Assembly (NCBI RefSeq): GCF_018687715.1
Contig: NC_056757.1
Span: 29,121,501-29,185,500, forward strand
DNA length: 64,000 bases
Source: Carya illinoinensis
Taxonomy: Eukaryota > Streptophyta > Magnoliopsida > Fagales > Juglandaceae
Direction of reading: 5' to 3'
The translations under genes were made by a program, and so were the position numbers. Of the stretch, positions 24,833 through 36,188 are shown piece by piece. How positions within the stretch are numbered: the first letter of the stretch is position 1; each line of letters starts with the position of its first letter. The notes below the pieces were generated by a model, which saw only the letters and a list, made by a program, of their open reading frames with translations, had not been told where the DNA came from and made no database searches.

Positions 24833-25113
24833 TCAGGATGGTTTGCGAGCACACTGCACAAGAAAATATATAGGCAAGATATTAGTAATGATTAATCTTA
24901 AATGATCGTGTGAGTTATAGATCCGGATAAGTGGTAAGAAGATATAACTGCCAACAAGAAGCATATGGATTTACTGAGACTTACGTTGGAGTAAGCAGCA
25001 GATCTGAACTTCCTTATTCCACCATTGGGTCGAACATCTTCAATGCTGTAGCCGAGGGGAGCTTCGTAGAATAAGGATTTACTACTAGACTTCTTGCCAC
25101 CTTTAGACTCCAT
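24833..25113 (-). CDS. Conserved small uORF peptide of SAMDC (spliced)
   Basis: Complement of 24833-24853 joined to 24985-25113 encodes a 49-aa peptide beginning MESKGGKKSSSKSLFYEAPL, continuing GYSIEDVRPNGGIRKFRSAA and ending YSNCARKPS. This is the near-invariant uORF peptide of plant SAMDC mRNAs. It stalls ribosomes when polyamines are high and so lowers SAMDC synthesis. A GT-AG intron splits the frame after codon 43 (YSN|CARKPS). Without splicing the conserved C-terminus, which matters for stalling, would be lost and replaced by unrelated residues. The stop at 24833 is 186 nt upstream of the main ATG. Confidence 0.96.
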
Positions 25114-25121
25114 TATAACAT
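25113..25121 (-). CDS. Tiny uORF of SAMDC (Met-Leu-stop)
   Basis: On the minus strand ATG TTA TAA is immediately followed by TG, so the last A of the stop codon is the first base of the small uORF start: a one-base overlap. Overlapping tiny and small uORFs are a known feature of plant SAMDC leaders. At low polyamine the tiny uORF is thought to let ribosomes bypass the small uORF. The next leader splice acceptor (CCAG) lies at 25131-25134. Confidence 0.92.
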   Translation of the reverse strand: ML

Positions 25122-25130
25122 TCAGTCTAC

Positions 25131-27406
25131 CTGGTCACAACAATTAGACCAAATTATAGGAATAAGAACTACCAGTAATAAACTATCAAAGCCTCTTCAG
25201 AACAGCCCATCTGAACATAGGAGAAAAACAGCCTGCCAATAACAATTAGACACATAGGAAAGTGGGGAAATGCGCACTACACAAACACACACCTGATTAA
25301 AACCCATAACAAATAAAAAGAGAAAGGGAAAAGCTTCAGAAATTCCTGCGAACCCGTGCCCCTACCCCACTTCACAGCTCCGTGAACAATGGCAGAGAGA
25401 CGTTTAATCATCGCCGCCACTTTCCAAACAACCCCTCATGTACAAGTTGTGTCCAAACCATCATTTTACACCTTGGCTCTCCATTCCCCACCAGAGATCA
25501 TGTCTTCCTAAATCAATCCCCTTTCTGTATCCTTAAAAACCTTCCCTACCCATGCCTCAACCTCTGAAGCCCTACCAAATTTCAAGCCAACCTTTTTGTT
25601 TCCAGAATGAGAGTGTCTCCAATTCTCATAACTCAAGGTCTGAAATCTTCTGAAGTTCTCAATTTTCATTGCCAAAATGATATAACCCATAATCTCAAAA
25701 CTAATATTTCTTAAGAAAGCAAGAAGGGTCAAGAGGTTCAAGCTTCTCAAGCTTTACATTTATGGGCTTCTTGAGGAGAACGGTCAGTTTTCTCCTTCAA
25801 CCAACCCCATCATTCATTACCGAATAAACGGCCATTTCAAGAACAAAAGGCCTCAGAGATATTTCTTTGATGTTCTTTCTATATAGATGTTGTATTTTTT
25901 TATTTTTTTTTTTCGTTTTAATTCAATACATTTTTAAACATTTAAGGAAAAAAAAAACAAAAAACAAAAATGCACCTATTGGTTCAAATGCTCAAGTCTA
26001 CGTAGCATTTCTCACTTTAAAATCAGCTGCATATAGGTACAGTCATACAGTACTTGGGGAGAGTTTGAGAAGGCAAGGAACTCAGCCTAATTCTTGCTGG
26101 GGATAAGAATGGGGTCAAGATCTCAGTTTGGGTTGGGATGGAGTGGAAGACAAAGACTGATGGAGGGCATGGGAGAGCTGTGATGAGTTGTTTATCAAAT
26201 GTAGGCAAATGCACAATATGTAAAATAGAAGACTTACGTGGAGGGCTGTTATTGGAGGGCTGTTTATTAAATAAGAACAGCCGGACCGGCTTGAAGGTTT
26301 TCTTATAAACTATTACACTACAATTATTAATTCAGATAAATTAAGAAACAATAAATTTTTTTGTAGATAAAATTTAAAAAAAAAAAAATCACTCCCTTAA
26401 AAAATAAATTGAAATATATTCAATAAGAAAACTCATCTATACTGATAAATTCCATAAAGCAACAATCATAAATAAGCAGAGGAATCGACACAACATTCAG
26501 AAAAAAGAACAAGGTAATTAACTGAGGCCTCCAAGAAAAATATTTTAAAAAATGAATTTACTGAGATCTGAGGTTATAGATAGGATATTTCCGAGAAGTT
26601 AAAAAGAGATTCATTCCAACATTAAAACCAATTGCTTCTATCGGGATTCAGATAGTACAAACTCTGCTTTAAAGAACAATTATCTAGCACTTAAAACTTA
26701 ATCCAGTACATTTTCTTCAGCTTTTAGAACAAGTACTTTTCGAAATCATAACCAAGTTTCTTTGCCCTTTATCCTCAAAAAGAAATAGCAACTAAGACGT
26801 TCCCAACAGAGTAATTAAAGAGCCAACACTGGAACTCTTCCCAATGAACAAAATTATACAGCGAATAAAAATGGTAACATTGCCAACTTTAACACCAAAT
26901 CCTCCAAAAATCAGTCAAACTAAAAGCAAAAACTGAGATAAAATCGCTATAATGCAAAAAATATGATAGTGAAATTCTCTTAAAAAATTTAAAAGGGAAC
27001 AACTAAAAAGATTCACATCATCTGGGTATTACTCATGTAAGAACATATAGCTCGTATCATATCAAACTACATATCAAGTCTTCATGCCATTACCAAAAAA
27101 ATGTCCATGCTATTCATGATCTAGGCCGCAGATGCTTCAGATAAGAAAAAATTAGTTTTAGAAGGGAAAAAGACTCCAGGGCCACAAGTGCATTTAAAAA
27201 AAACCGATTCAATCAGATTTCGGATGAAAAAAAAAAAAAAAAGAAGCGGATTTCGACATACACACATAATCAAACCTAAAATACAGGTTACAAAAAGGGT
27301 TTCTCATATTTAACTTAATTCAAAGGAGGCAAACAGGAATATAATAAATGACAATGAATTCAAACAAGATCTAATTCGAAAACCCCAAACGAATATTAGT
27401 ACTTAC
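25131..27406 (-). other. Long 5'-leader intron of SAMDC (inferred)
   Basis: On the minus strand a donor (CGTATCT|GTAAGTAC) at 27407/27406 and an acceptor (TGACCAG|GTAGACTG) at 25131/25130 bound 2.3 kb without credible coding sequence. Plant SAMDC leaders are usually intron-containing, so this is read as a leader intron. It contains a short direct repeat (GGAGGGCTGTTA/T, 26241-26270) and A runs (27228-27242). Other splice arrangements are possible. Confidence 0.6.
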
Positions 27407-27700
27407 AGATACGATTCAATCTTGTGACTTCTGTATCTGAAAACCAGAAAATCCGCGTAATGCGCTCTCTCTTCAAAACGAAAACCCTAGAAAGACACAC
27501 CAAATAGGTACGAATAAGAAAACGCAATAGGAATTAAAAGATGGATGAGAGGAAAACGCTTACGTGTAGGGGAAAAAAAAAATCGATGAAGCACGTAGAA
27601 AACCCTAGAATTTGATCGAAGCCAAAACGAGGGACAAGTTCTATCTGCGTCGCGGGACTGGCTTGGGAAGAACGAAACCTTCGACGGGAAAAGAGGCGCA
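27407..27700 (-). promoter_or_regulatory. Probable first leader exons and transcription start region of SAMDC
   Basis: Two leader exons fit on the minus strand: about 27564 to ~27700, ending CCTACAC|GTAAGCG, and 27407 to 27436 or further, beginning after TTTTCAG. The region is richer in GC than its surroundings and has CCCTAG/GGGTTTT motifs common at plant starts. The start site itself cannot be fixed by eye. Confidence 0.5.
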
Positions 27701-27717
27701 GAAGTTGCTATGACTCG

Positions 27718-27742
27718 ACCCGATCCGATCCGATCCGATCCC
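27718..27742. repeat. (CCGAT)n short tandem repeat at the SAMDC 5' boundary
   Basis: Four to five consecutive CCGAT/CGATC units lie just upstream of the inferred SAMDC start. They may be a promoter microsatellite. No transcription-factor assignment is claimed. Confidence 0.8.
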
Positions 27743-28148
27743 GTAAAATTCTCACCTTCTCGTTTGACTAAAATGCCCTCCTTCCTTTATTGGGCCTGGA
27801 ATAAGGCCTCCTGGCTGGACAACTACTATGTTTTCTAGTATATTTATTGCCCCAAACACTTGACGTATGGACCTGTTTTTTAATTTTATTTTTAAAGTAA
27901 TTCTATTTAAAAATCAATATAATCAGAAAATATCAATCACATTATGTCATTATTGACATATAAAATTTAATTTTTAATATAAATTTAAGTTTTAATTATT
28001 AATTATTTAATCTAAAACGTAAAAAATTTGGATAATATATCCTCCTTACTAAATTATAAATGAAATTTTTCTTCAATAAATTCTACTATAATACATTTTT
28101 ATGGTCGTTTGCTATCAATCAAGAGATAGAGAAGCGGATGTAAAAGTA
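27743..28148. other. SAMDC upstream spacer
   Basis: AT-rich sequence without recognised genes. It presumably includes the distal SAMDC promoter. Confidence 0.4.
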
Positions 28149-28260
28149 TTAGGGCTCGTTTATTTACATAAATCATCTCAACTCAACTGATCTCATCTCA
28201 AATAATAAGAATTCTGTTAAATATTTTCAAAATATTATTACCTAATTAAAAAAAGAAAAA
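28149..28260. mobile_element. Truncated family A MITE
   Basis: TTA followed by GGGCTCGTTTATTTACATAA and TCATCTCAACTCAACTGATC matches the left part of family A. The right end is missing, cut off near the hAT-like element that follows. Confidence 0.55.
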
Positions 28261-28283
28261 AAATAAAAGTGGTTAGTTAGCCA

Positions 28284-28965
28284 CAGTGGCGGATTCCCAT
28301 TGTCCTCATGACCCCCAAGACTTTGTGAAAACATAAATTACTCCCCTACATTTTATATATAATCATACAAATATAGAAAATGGCCCATTCAAAAAATTTT
28401 ATAATTTTTATATAATTTTTATAATTTTAATATACCTAGAAATATCTCTCTCCAATTTTTTTTATGGTCACAAATTTTTATTTAATTTCTATATATTATC
28501 TATTTCAATGATATGGCTTCTCTAAAATTAAAATTAAAATTAAATTTAGGAGAAATAATAAACTTATTAACATGGATCTTAAAGTTTTTTGTTATACAAT
28601 ATTGAGTTTCTTAATATGAAATCTAAAGTGAAAATAAAAGAAAGATCATTTAAGGTCGATGATCTATAAAAAAAATAGTTTGTAGTTATATTTTTATAAT
28701 TTTTTAATCTCTTCTTAATTTACAAAAGATAAATAATATTTACAAATCTAGGATATGTAAGTCTCATCCCATTTTTTTGAAAAAAATAAATAAATCTATG
28801 ACATACACGAAAAAATTATTTTTTAATGATAAACTTTATTTTTTTTTCAAATGGGATGTTTAAAACTTGTATATTTTAAAATTATATCCAACATTACTTT
28901 TTATATAAATATATTTTACAATAAAAAGATTGACCCTCTCAACACAATTGCTGGTTGTGCCGCTG
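28284..28965. mobile_element. Non-autonomous hAT-like element with 8-bp target duplication
   Basis: The ends CAGTGGCGGATTCCC and (reverse complement) CAGCGGCACAACCAG form a short imperfect inverted repeat. GTTAGCCA occurs directly outside both ends (28276-28283 and 28966-28973), an 8-bp duplication diagnostic of the hAT superfamily. The AT-rich interior has no transposase frame. The block CCTCATGACCCCCAAGACTT near the left end resembles ends of degraded plant hAT copies (inference). Confidence 0.82.
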
Positions 28966-28973
28966 GTTAGCCA

Positions 28974-29347
28974 GGCAGACCGACGACCGCTTCAATGATA
29001 AACAGAGCCATGCATGCACCCACGTCCATGCACCACTTTCGTCTTCACGGGACCCACTTGCTAAGGTGGCAACGAGCCATCAATCGACCTGGCCTCCTAA
29101 AGATTGGCCGAACCACCCCAATCAATAATAGCTGATCTTGAGCCACTTGTGTATGCATGGTCTCGACATGGTGGGTCGAGTACCCATGAGGGAATATGGC
29201 CCAGCTTTTGCCATTGCTTTGATTTATATGGCCCAGCTTGTTATAATAGTCTTATTACTACAAGGAAACTATACTACCGCATGCAGGTGTTCATTAATCA
29301 AGTTCTTTTGTTGCATTTTGAGAAAAAGGAAAGAAGGAAGAAGACAG

Positions 29348-29391
<44 letters not shown>

Positions 29392-30308
29392 TTCTAGTGG
29401 CTGGGGGCAACTTTATGTCAAGCCGGATGTCCCTCTATCATATTTGCAATGTTTCAACTTTGTGTAAAATTTCCTGAAAAAAAATGGAAAAGCAAGGGAA
29501 AAAATGGCTGAATCAATTAAATTCCCGACAGAGAGATCAGAGGAATCAGGAGATTATGGGACTGCTTTTGACGATAAGGTTTGCGATAAGTCAAAGACAT
29601 TATATGCACATATGTGTCATGACGAGGATGTGGCTGTGAGCTGTTTTCTCAACTACATTTATCCTTGGTGAATGTGACATCTCTTCTAATTTTTCCTCCA
29701 TGTATCTATATTCCCACCTGCCAACGCCCACGCACCTTCCAACCTTAAATTTTCTCTCACAATCGTAAAGAACAAAAATACATTTAATCGAGAGAGACTC
29801 GACAAACCAATGCCACGAGCTTGACAGATCACTTGATATTACCAATACATTTAATTTGTATAGCTTGAAGCTTTTGCATTTAACAATGTAGGCTCAATTA
29901 ATTGATTATAAGTGCCAACAAATTTCGAACATTATTGTAACAAAACCAATAATTGTTAGAACACGAATTAAAATTAGTTCTTATAATGGTACTTCTCATT
30001 GAAAATGATATTCTTCTTAATTATTTATTATATATTTATATATTAGCTAACACATATTTATAATGTAGGTCTTTCTCTATCGTCAAAACTAACAAGTGTT
30101 TTCATCATCGATACTCTTCTATCCTCTTCTAGCACCTGCAGCTCATTACATATATGGTACATCATTTGTTTAAAAGAATTTGTTTCAATAATTAATTTTA
30201 TAAAATCTTAATTATTTATTATTTCATTCATTATAACATAATATCATATAGCCTTAGCATATATTTTCACTTTTTTTATTACTTACGTCTAATGTAACTT
30301 TTAAAGGC
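28974..30308. other. Spacer with (CT)n microsatellite
   Basis: A (CT)n tract occupies 29349-29387. The two overlapping frames around it (29104-29467) owe their length to the repeat and have no recognisable domain. No gene is supported. Confidence 0.5.
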
Positions 30309-31079
30309 AACACAAAATGATGTATTACTAGAAGAAATCATTGCCAATGGTTTAGATACATTAAGAGGATCAACTTCAACCAATACCATACAAACAATAA
30401 CAAAAATTTCTAAGATCACTGAAATTATAGATTCCATATAACCAATGGCGGTATAATTTTCTTTTTTAAAAGTAAATTATCTCTTTCTATTTAAATTTAC
30501 TTTATTGCTACATTCATATTATACATTTATTTGTTTATTTTTAATGCAAAAACTAACATTCACAATTAAAGGAAGATTTTTATTGCTAGACTTAGATCAA
30601 TCTTTCCGCTACATGTCTTGTGTAAATTGTAATAAAGTAACTGGATATGATTATAATGAAAAATTTTTGTGCTATAATTGCAAAGATATTAGCATCGGAC
30701 AACCAGGGTAAATATTTTATCTCATCATTTTAAATAATTATTTTTTACATGATAAATATAACATAGTAATTATCAAAATTATACAATAAAAATATTCTAA
30801 TTAATTATAGTTTCGAGTCTATCTAAAAATAGAGGACGATGCTGGATGCATAGAAATTGTTGTCTTTAGACTAATGGCAAAAGAAATACTAAATTCTACA
30901 GCTGTTGATCTCTTTGAACACACAGGAGAGGTAAAATATATGTTTATAAATTTATTCAAAAAAACTTATTGCATTATGTTTTATATCTTTTCATTATTAC
31001 TGGAGCATCTACCATATTTAGTAAACGTTGCAATTGCAGTTTCAGAAAATGAATAGATTATATACTTGCGTGCAGAAAT
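30309..31079 (+). pseudogene. RPA70-like (replication factor A C-terminal domain) gene fragment
   Basis: Blocks in order: ATQNDVLLEEIIANGLDTLR (30309-30440), LTFTIKGRFLLLDLDQSF then CVNCNKVTGYDYNEKFLCYNC (to 30707), FRVYLKIEDDAGCIEIVVF then AKEILNSTAVDLFEHTGE (30811-30930), and FQKMNRLYTCVQK (from 31040) before a stop. The CX2C-x13-CX2C zinc ribbon and following OB-fold strand are those of the RPA large-subunit C-terminal domain, which binds single-stranded DNA. The junction 30707/30811 does not splice in frame, an internal TAA follows the first block and the N-terminal domains are absent, so this is broken. Plant Helitrons often carry such RPA-like genes, and a GTGC-AAC-GCAC hairpin of the kind found at Helitron 3' ends lies at 31358-31378. 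Confidence 0.7.
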
Positions 31080-31177
31080 GAATGAAAATGGACAACTACG
31101 CCAGAATAAGCTCAATTTGCTCTCTACCAAATCTATAAATTAATCTCCATCATAAATGCTATAAATCTCTTTTTGTT

Positions 31178-31340
31178 AAACTTCTCATTGTTATAATTAT
31201 ATCTTTAAATAGGATGTTGACTTATATGTAAACTTTATGTTTATTTCTTTACTTTCAAATTCCTATAAACTTCTCATTGTTGTAATTATAAATTTATATA
31301 GGACGTTGACTTGTATGTAAAGTTCATGTTTATTTTCTTT
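31178..31340. repeat. Imperfect tandem duplication, period 89 bp
   Basis: AAACTTCTCATTGTT..ATAATTAT..GGATGTTGACTTATATGTAA at 31178 recurs from 31267 with about ten substitutions. It lies between the RPA-like fragment and the hairpin at 31358-31378, so it is probably part of the same element. Confidence 0.75.
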
Positions 31341-31357
31341 ATTTCTATTATCTAAGC

Positions 31358-31378
31358 ATACGTGCAACGCACATGTAT
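31358..31378 (+). other. Helitron-3'-end-like hairpin
   Basis: ATACGTGCAACGCACATGTAT can fold with GTGC pairing GCAC across an AAC loop and outer TAC/GTA pairs. This loop sequence is typical of plant Helitron 3' hairpins. A CTRR terminus at the usual 10-12-nt distance is not present (nearest CTAG is at 31444), so the end is decayed or the match is partial. Confidence 0.45.
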
Positions 31379-31399
31379 AGATATAATTAGCATATATAT

Positions 31400-33030
31400 C
31401 TTGCGTCCACTAGGCAAACATATTTTGGACGTTTCGTTACCACTAGTATATATATATATATATTTGGGAACAGCTAGCTAGCTAGCAACATGAAGTTGCA
31501 CCAAAGCATGCACAGCTAGCCAAGTTGCAGCTTCTCTTATTTTTTTTTTTTTCCCTTTTTTATTTGCTAAACAAGCAAATCTATCGTTCAGATAAGTAAA
31601 ATGAAATATACGAGGATGGGATGAGGTTTTCAATAAACAATATTCCATTGCAACAACCCTAGCGGTGGGCAAGTTTCTTCACGCGCACCTATGCTGGCAC
31701 GTGGAGACCACGCGTCGGTGACAATTGTGAGATGGGGTGGGATATATTTAAAAGATTTTGAGGTACAAAATCTATTAGTACGATGCATGTAGACAATAGA
31801 ATGCCGTAGATTTAACCGCACAACATGTGTAGCCAAGATTTTTGCGACGGTTTCACTTCGTTCTAGTAGATTTGTTGCTAGAGAGTTGAGTGGTGGGGCG
31901 CGTGTCAATAGTTGTTTGTTGAAATGCTATAGACCTTACCAAAATCAAACCGGTGAAAATGAGAGGTAAAAAATACTACTTCATCATTTTTTTCAGTAAA
32001 AACACTCAAAATGTTGGGTAACTTTGCTAAAGTGGACGAGGAGTTTCTCTTTCCAGAAACAAAGCCATAGAATTGGGTTTTTAATTAAGATACAACTCCA
32101 CTACTAATAGTCGTGAGTGGGAGATGCACGCGATCGTCTGACGCAAGTGTCACGTTAGTGTTAATGAAAAATTTAAAAACAAAATCAAAACAAGAAGCTT
32201 GAAGAAGAAGCATGATTAGATGCGGTTTCGGCGAAAAATCCAAATTCCAGTTCTCCCAAATTCAAACTTTCTCCCAATTTGGTTAGCAAACACTTTCTTC
32301 CAATTCTAATTTGCTTATTACGTAATTTGTAGATCTCTCCCGGTTTGCAAACCCAATTTCAATTCTCTCAAACCCACTTCACAACTTTTTTCCAAATTTC
32401 AGTTTACAAATACCTCGACCAATGTGTAAACCTATACACTTTCTTCCAATTCCAATTTCAGTGTCAACATGCAGACAAATTCAAGATTTTCATTTGTGGA
32501 TAGCTGAAGATAAGTTATCACTGTGTCATCTTGTAGAATTTGGCGTCTAATTTAATGTATAAAAATTAGGCTTACAAGATTGCAAAAATTGACAAGAAGT
32601 TGCTATAATTTCTCTTTTTGTAGTTTTAGAAAGAATAAACGGTAAATTTCTAGTAAAAATCTAAACACATTATAAATATGTGTATGAATTGAAAAATAAA
32701 GACAAATACTTACAAGAAAATAATTGTTTCTTTTTTCATAAACGCAATTGTAAATTTCAAAAATGAAATTTTGAAAGACCATCAAAATCAAACTTTGGCA
32801 AACACGTGAGAATACACTTGTAGGGTTAGTGTAGAGAGGGACTAAGGTGGAAAGGCTGAAAGCTAAGAATGAGAGGGAGTTTCAACTTTAATGGCACTGT
32901 TGATGATGATCCTCAACAGGTTTAGGATTTAGCATTGGCATCCTTGGCAAAAGTGAAAATTTCCATGATTATCATTCACACTTTTTATCGAAATATTACA
33001 TAAATAAAGGAGAAGTGAGATAGTTGGAAC
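31400..33030. other. Spacer without recognised gene
   Basis: Contains an AT repeat (31447-31463), GCTAGCTAGCTAGC (31470-31484) and short frames without domains. Bases 32235-32460 are rich in repeated TTCCAATTCCAATTT-like words, a degenerate low-complexity tract. Confidence 0.45.
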
Positions 33031-33033
33031 TTA

Positions 33034-33209
33034 GGGTCAATTTGGTTTTTTAATTCATCTCAATTTATTTTATCTAATTATTATAATTTTATCAAATTTT
33101 AATATAAAATATAATAAATAATTAAATCTTTTTAAATTTTTAAAAAATAATAATATTTTTTTTAATTTTTAATTTTAATTTTAACTTAACTTATCATCTA
33201 AGTATAATC
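33034..33209. mobile_element. Tourist-like MITE (family A)
   Basis: The left end GGGTCAATTTGGTTTTTTAA and right end TTATCATCTAAGTATAATC are flanked by TTA at 33031-33033 and 33210-33212. The interior is the AT-rich family core. The ends are more diverged than in the 7.0-kb copy. Confidence 0.75.
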
Positions 33210-33568
33210 TTAAAATTCACGTTGATCGAGATGAACAGGTAGAGAGCGGGGTTGAAGGAGAAGGGGAAGGGGGCATATGCGAGAATTAAAATTTATCCAA
33301 AACGACGTATTTAATCTTCTCGTCTAAAATTTAAAAAATATATAATTTATGAAAGGGAATGGTTTTATTAAAGTCAACGTGGGCGTCGCATAGAGTGACT
33401 GCAATTAGCTGGATATTGGTCCATCAGCTACCCACTGGCCTGCATGCACTGTAGGGAACATCAAACTGTCATTTCAGGTCAGCTCCATCGATCGGCAGTG
33501 GCTGAGCTCTAAAATTCATACACCACCTGCTCACGGTGACTTTTGTTTAATTCGGAGTTAAGAGATAG

Positions 33569-33737
33569 GAAAAATATAGTTGTAAGTATAATTGTGTATT
33601 AATCTGTGTATTAATGTGATGTGATTGGTCAAAAAATAAATTTTATTAAAAATAGTATTAATTTAAATTTTAAATATAAATAAATCAGTATTAATACATA
33701 GATTAGTGCGCGACTATATTTGTATGTAACAAAACTC
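33569..33737. mobile_element. Family B inverted-repeat element
   Basis: The left part TATAGTTGTAAGTATAATTG and the reverse complement of the right part (TTGTTACATACAAATATAGT) form imperfect arms. ATTGTGTATTAATCTGTGTATTAATG is mirrored by CATTAATACATAGATTAG-like sequence in the right arm. The core has GGTCAAAAAATAAATTTTAT. This is the best preserved of five copies. Confidence 0.7.
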
Positions 33738-33779
33738 TAAGAAATATGGATCGATGCAGATCTCTACGTGATGCAATCT

Positions 33780-34095
33780 TTTACCTCGTTTGTATATATC
33801 GTATAGATGGTATCACGTGAGATATTTTGAATAATAATAAAAAATTTTAAATTAAAATAAAATAAATTTATTTATAAAAAATATATATATTTAAATAATA
33901 AAATAAAATGAAATAAATTTTAATTTTTAAAATTTAAAAAATATATAGATTTCACTATTTAATAAAAATAGTCGAATTATTTATTATTTACATATTGTTT
34001 ATACTTTATACACTGTTTATATTAGATTATATTGTTTATTTACTATTTAAATACTATTCATATATTGTTTATATCAAAAATTTTCTGTTTATTAT
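33780..34095. mobile_element. Decayed family A MITE, long subtype
   Basis: ATTTCACTATTTAATAAAAATAGTCGAATT followed by runs of ACTATT/TTGTTTAT is shared with the copy at 42.69 kb (CCCACTGTTTAATAAGGATA..). Both ends are eroded. Confidence 0.5.
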
Positions 34096-34258
34096 TGTTT
34101 ATTTATGAAAATATATTTAAAATTGAGAGATAAATTATATTGTATTTAAATAAAAAACAGTAATATAGGAATCTGAATTCTGGGCAGTTGCCATAACTGG
34201 CATACAGAGAGCGATATGGACAGGTATACACCCAAAAGTCATGAACGTCAATTATTCT

Positions 34259-34272
34259 CGCGCGCGCGCGCG
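34259..34272. repeat. (CG)7 alternating tract
   Basis: Seven consecutive CG dinucleotides lie in strongly AT-rich DNA. CpG runs are rare in plants because methylated C decays to T. Confidence 0.9.
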
Positions 34273-34919
34273 TATGTTTTTGGAGCAATTCCCTCGGGAC
34301 GTTGCTACGTCCACAGATAATTTTTACAGAAGATTTTTATTGATCATTACAAAATTTTTTTTTTAATTTTTTTTTCTTTCACTATTTTTTAAAATTATTT
34401 AGATATTTTTTAAAAATAAAAAAAATTATATATTCATTTAAAAATATTTACTTAATCACTAAATAAAAATAAAATATAAAAAAAAAATTTCGGTAGATGA
34501 TTTCGGTATAGTGTGTTCCTTTCCCTAAAATGGTAGTCAATTATTAATGCATGTGATCTGCTGGCTCTTCCTTAATTCATTTTGGTGTCCTAATATTCAG
34601 TTTACTTTCTCACATAATATTACAGATCATTAACGCAGGACCACCAAAACAAAACACGCATGCACGCATTTATGGCATTGACAACAGAAGCTGATAGCGA
34701 CCCGTCATGCACAGTTACGTACTCCGTCTGAATGGTTAACCGGATAGATAGAAAGAAATTGAACCCCCCCTTCTGTTGATCAGTTGTCAGAATTAATCAT
34801 CTGCAGACTACCGTACAGTACGTAGTCTGACGATAATTTGATGGGTCTGCACCCAAGCTGCTAATTTCCTCCCCACGAGCACGCTCGGTCGAGGCTACAC
34901 TGAATTAGAAATCAAAATG

Positions 34920-35095
34920 GAAAAGTTTAGTTAAAAGCAAAACTGTATATTAATATATATATTAATTTAAAGTGATTGATGAAAAATAAATTTTATTAAA
35001 AATAATATTAAATTAAATTTTAAATATAAAAAATTAATATTTATATACAAATTAATATTTAACTTTACTTTTACATAATAAAATTCAATTAAAAT
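34920..35095. mobile_element. Family B inverted-repeat element
   Basis: Shares the GTATATTAATATATATATTA, TGATGAAAAATAAATTTTAT and AAATTTTAAATATAAA blocks and the terminal ..ACATAATAAAATTC with the other copies. Confidence 0.6.
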
Positions 35096-36183
35096 TAACT
35101 AAGTTTTTTATAAAATTCTCTGTGCACATCCTGATCTCTTTTTAAGAGGTTCCGAACCCTCATTTGCATACATTTTAAAACAAACTAATCAATAAGAGTA
35201 TTGGCAATTGCCATATACAAGTTTAAAATAATCAATATTTATACAATAATTATCTGTAATGGTCTAATCAAATTTTAAAAATTTGACATAAATATTACAA
35301 TAATTATTGGGTCATCGTCAAACTTAAAGAGTTACTGTACCGAATCTAAAGATTAGTTTATTATTTTTCTTCTACCAACTTTCTCTTCTTTTTCTCGATT
35401 TATCATTTTCTCCGAAATTATAATATTTCCTCTAGAGCTTCTCCCGAACGAAGTGCTCTCCCCATAATATATATTTTTTTTTTGAATAAAGTGATTTTTT
35501 GAAGAGGTGTTTTTTTATGAGAAATGAGATTTATTTTTAAATCCATAAATTAGTGAGGTTCAAGTTTTTGAAAAATAATAATTTTTTTTTCAGAAAATTT
35601 TTCCCTTACGTTTTCTTCAGGTTTATTTTCTTTGAATTTTTGGGCTTTAAAGCCATAATTGGTAATTTTTTTTTTGGCAACTTATGTACGTTTGCACAGA
35701 AGAAGTACTTTTCAAAGCGGCAAGAAGTTTTGTATTAACATCAGATACTTTTATATTTGTTGCCGTTTGATTTGTTTAAAATGTACATTATATTAATTTT
35801 TGGACTGCTTGTATTGAATTGTTATTTCGCCGTTTTATAATTTAAGTGTACTTCAAATTTTAAAATTTAGAATTTAAGTGTACTTTAAATTTTTAAAACG
35901 GCTTAAATGTACCAATCGCTGGACCATTAGCTCTTGTATTTGAAAAAAAGATCACAAGAGTATTAGTAATGGATTCCCTATTTTTATCTTCATTCTTAAA
36001 TTTGAATAAATTTTTCTTAAAATTATCTATATTAGCTTATCTATATCTATAATTTTGAATAATTATGAATAATCATTATTTATTTTTGAAGATATCATTT
36101 TCCTTCTTCAAATATTATTTTTATTATTTTTTTATAAAATTAGACTACACATAGAGTATGTATAAATTTTTCTATATTGCTGA
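35096..36183. other. AT-rich spacer
   Basis: No gene, RNA or clear repeat was recognised. The TTTAAGTGTACTTCAAATTT word pair near 35840-35900 is locally duplicated. Confidence 0.45.
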
Positions 36184-36188
36184 ATATA

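Noticed and set aside
29104..29467. Two overlapping plus-strand frames of 95 and 109 codons
   Set aside because: Their length comes from the CT microsatellite (Ser-Leu repeats). The rest has no recognisable domain.
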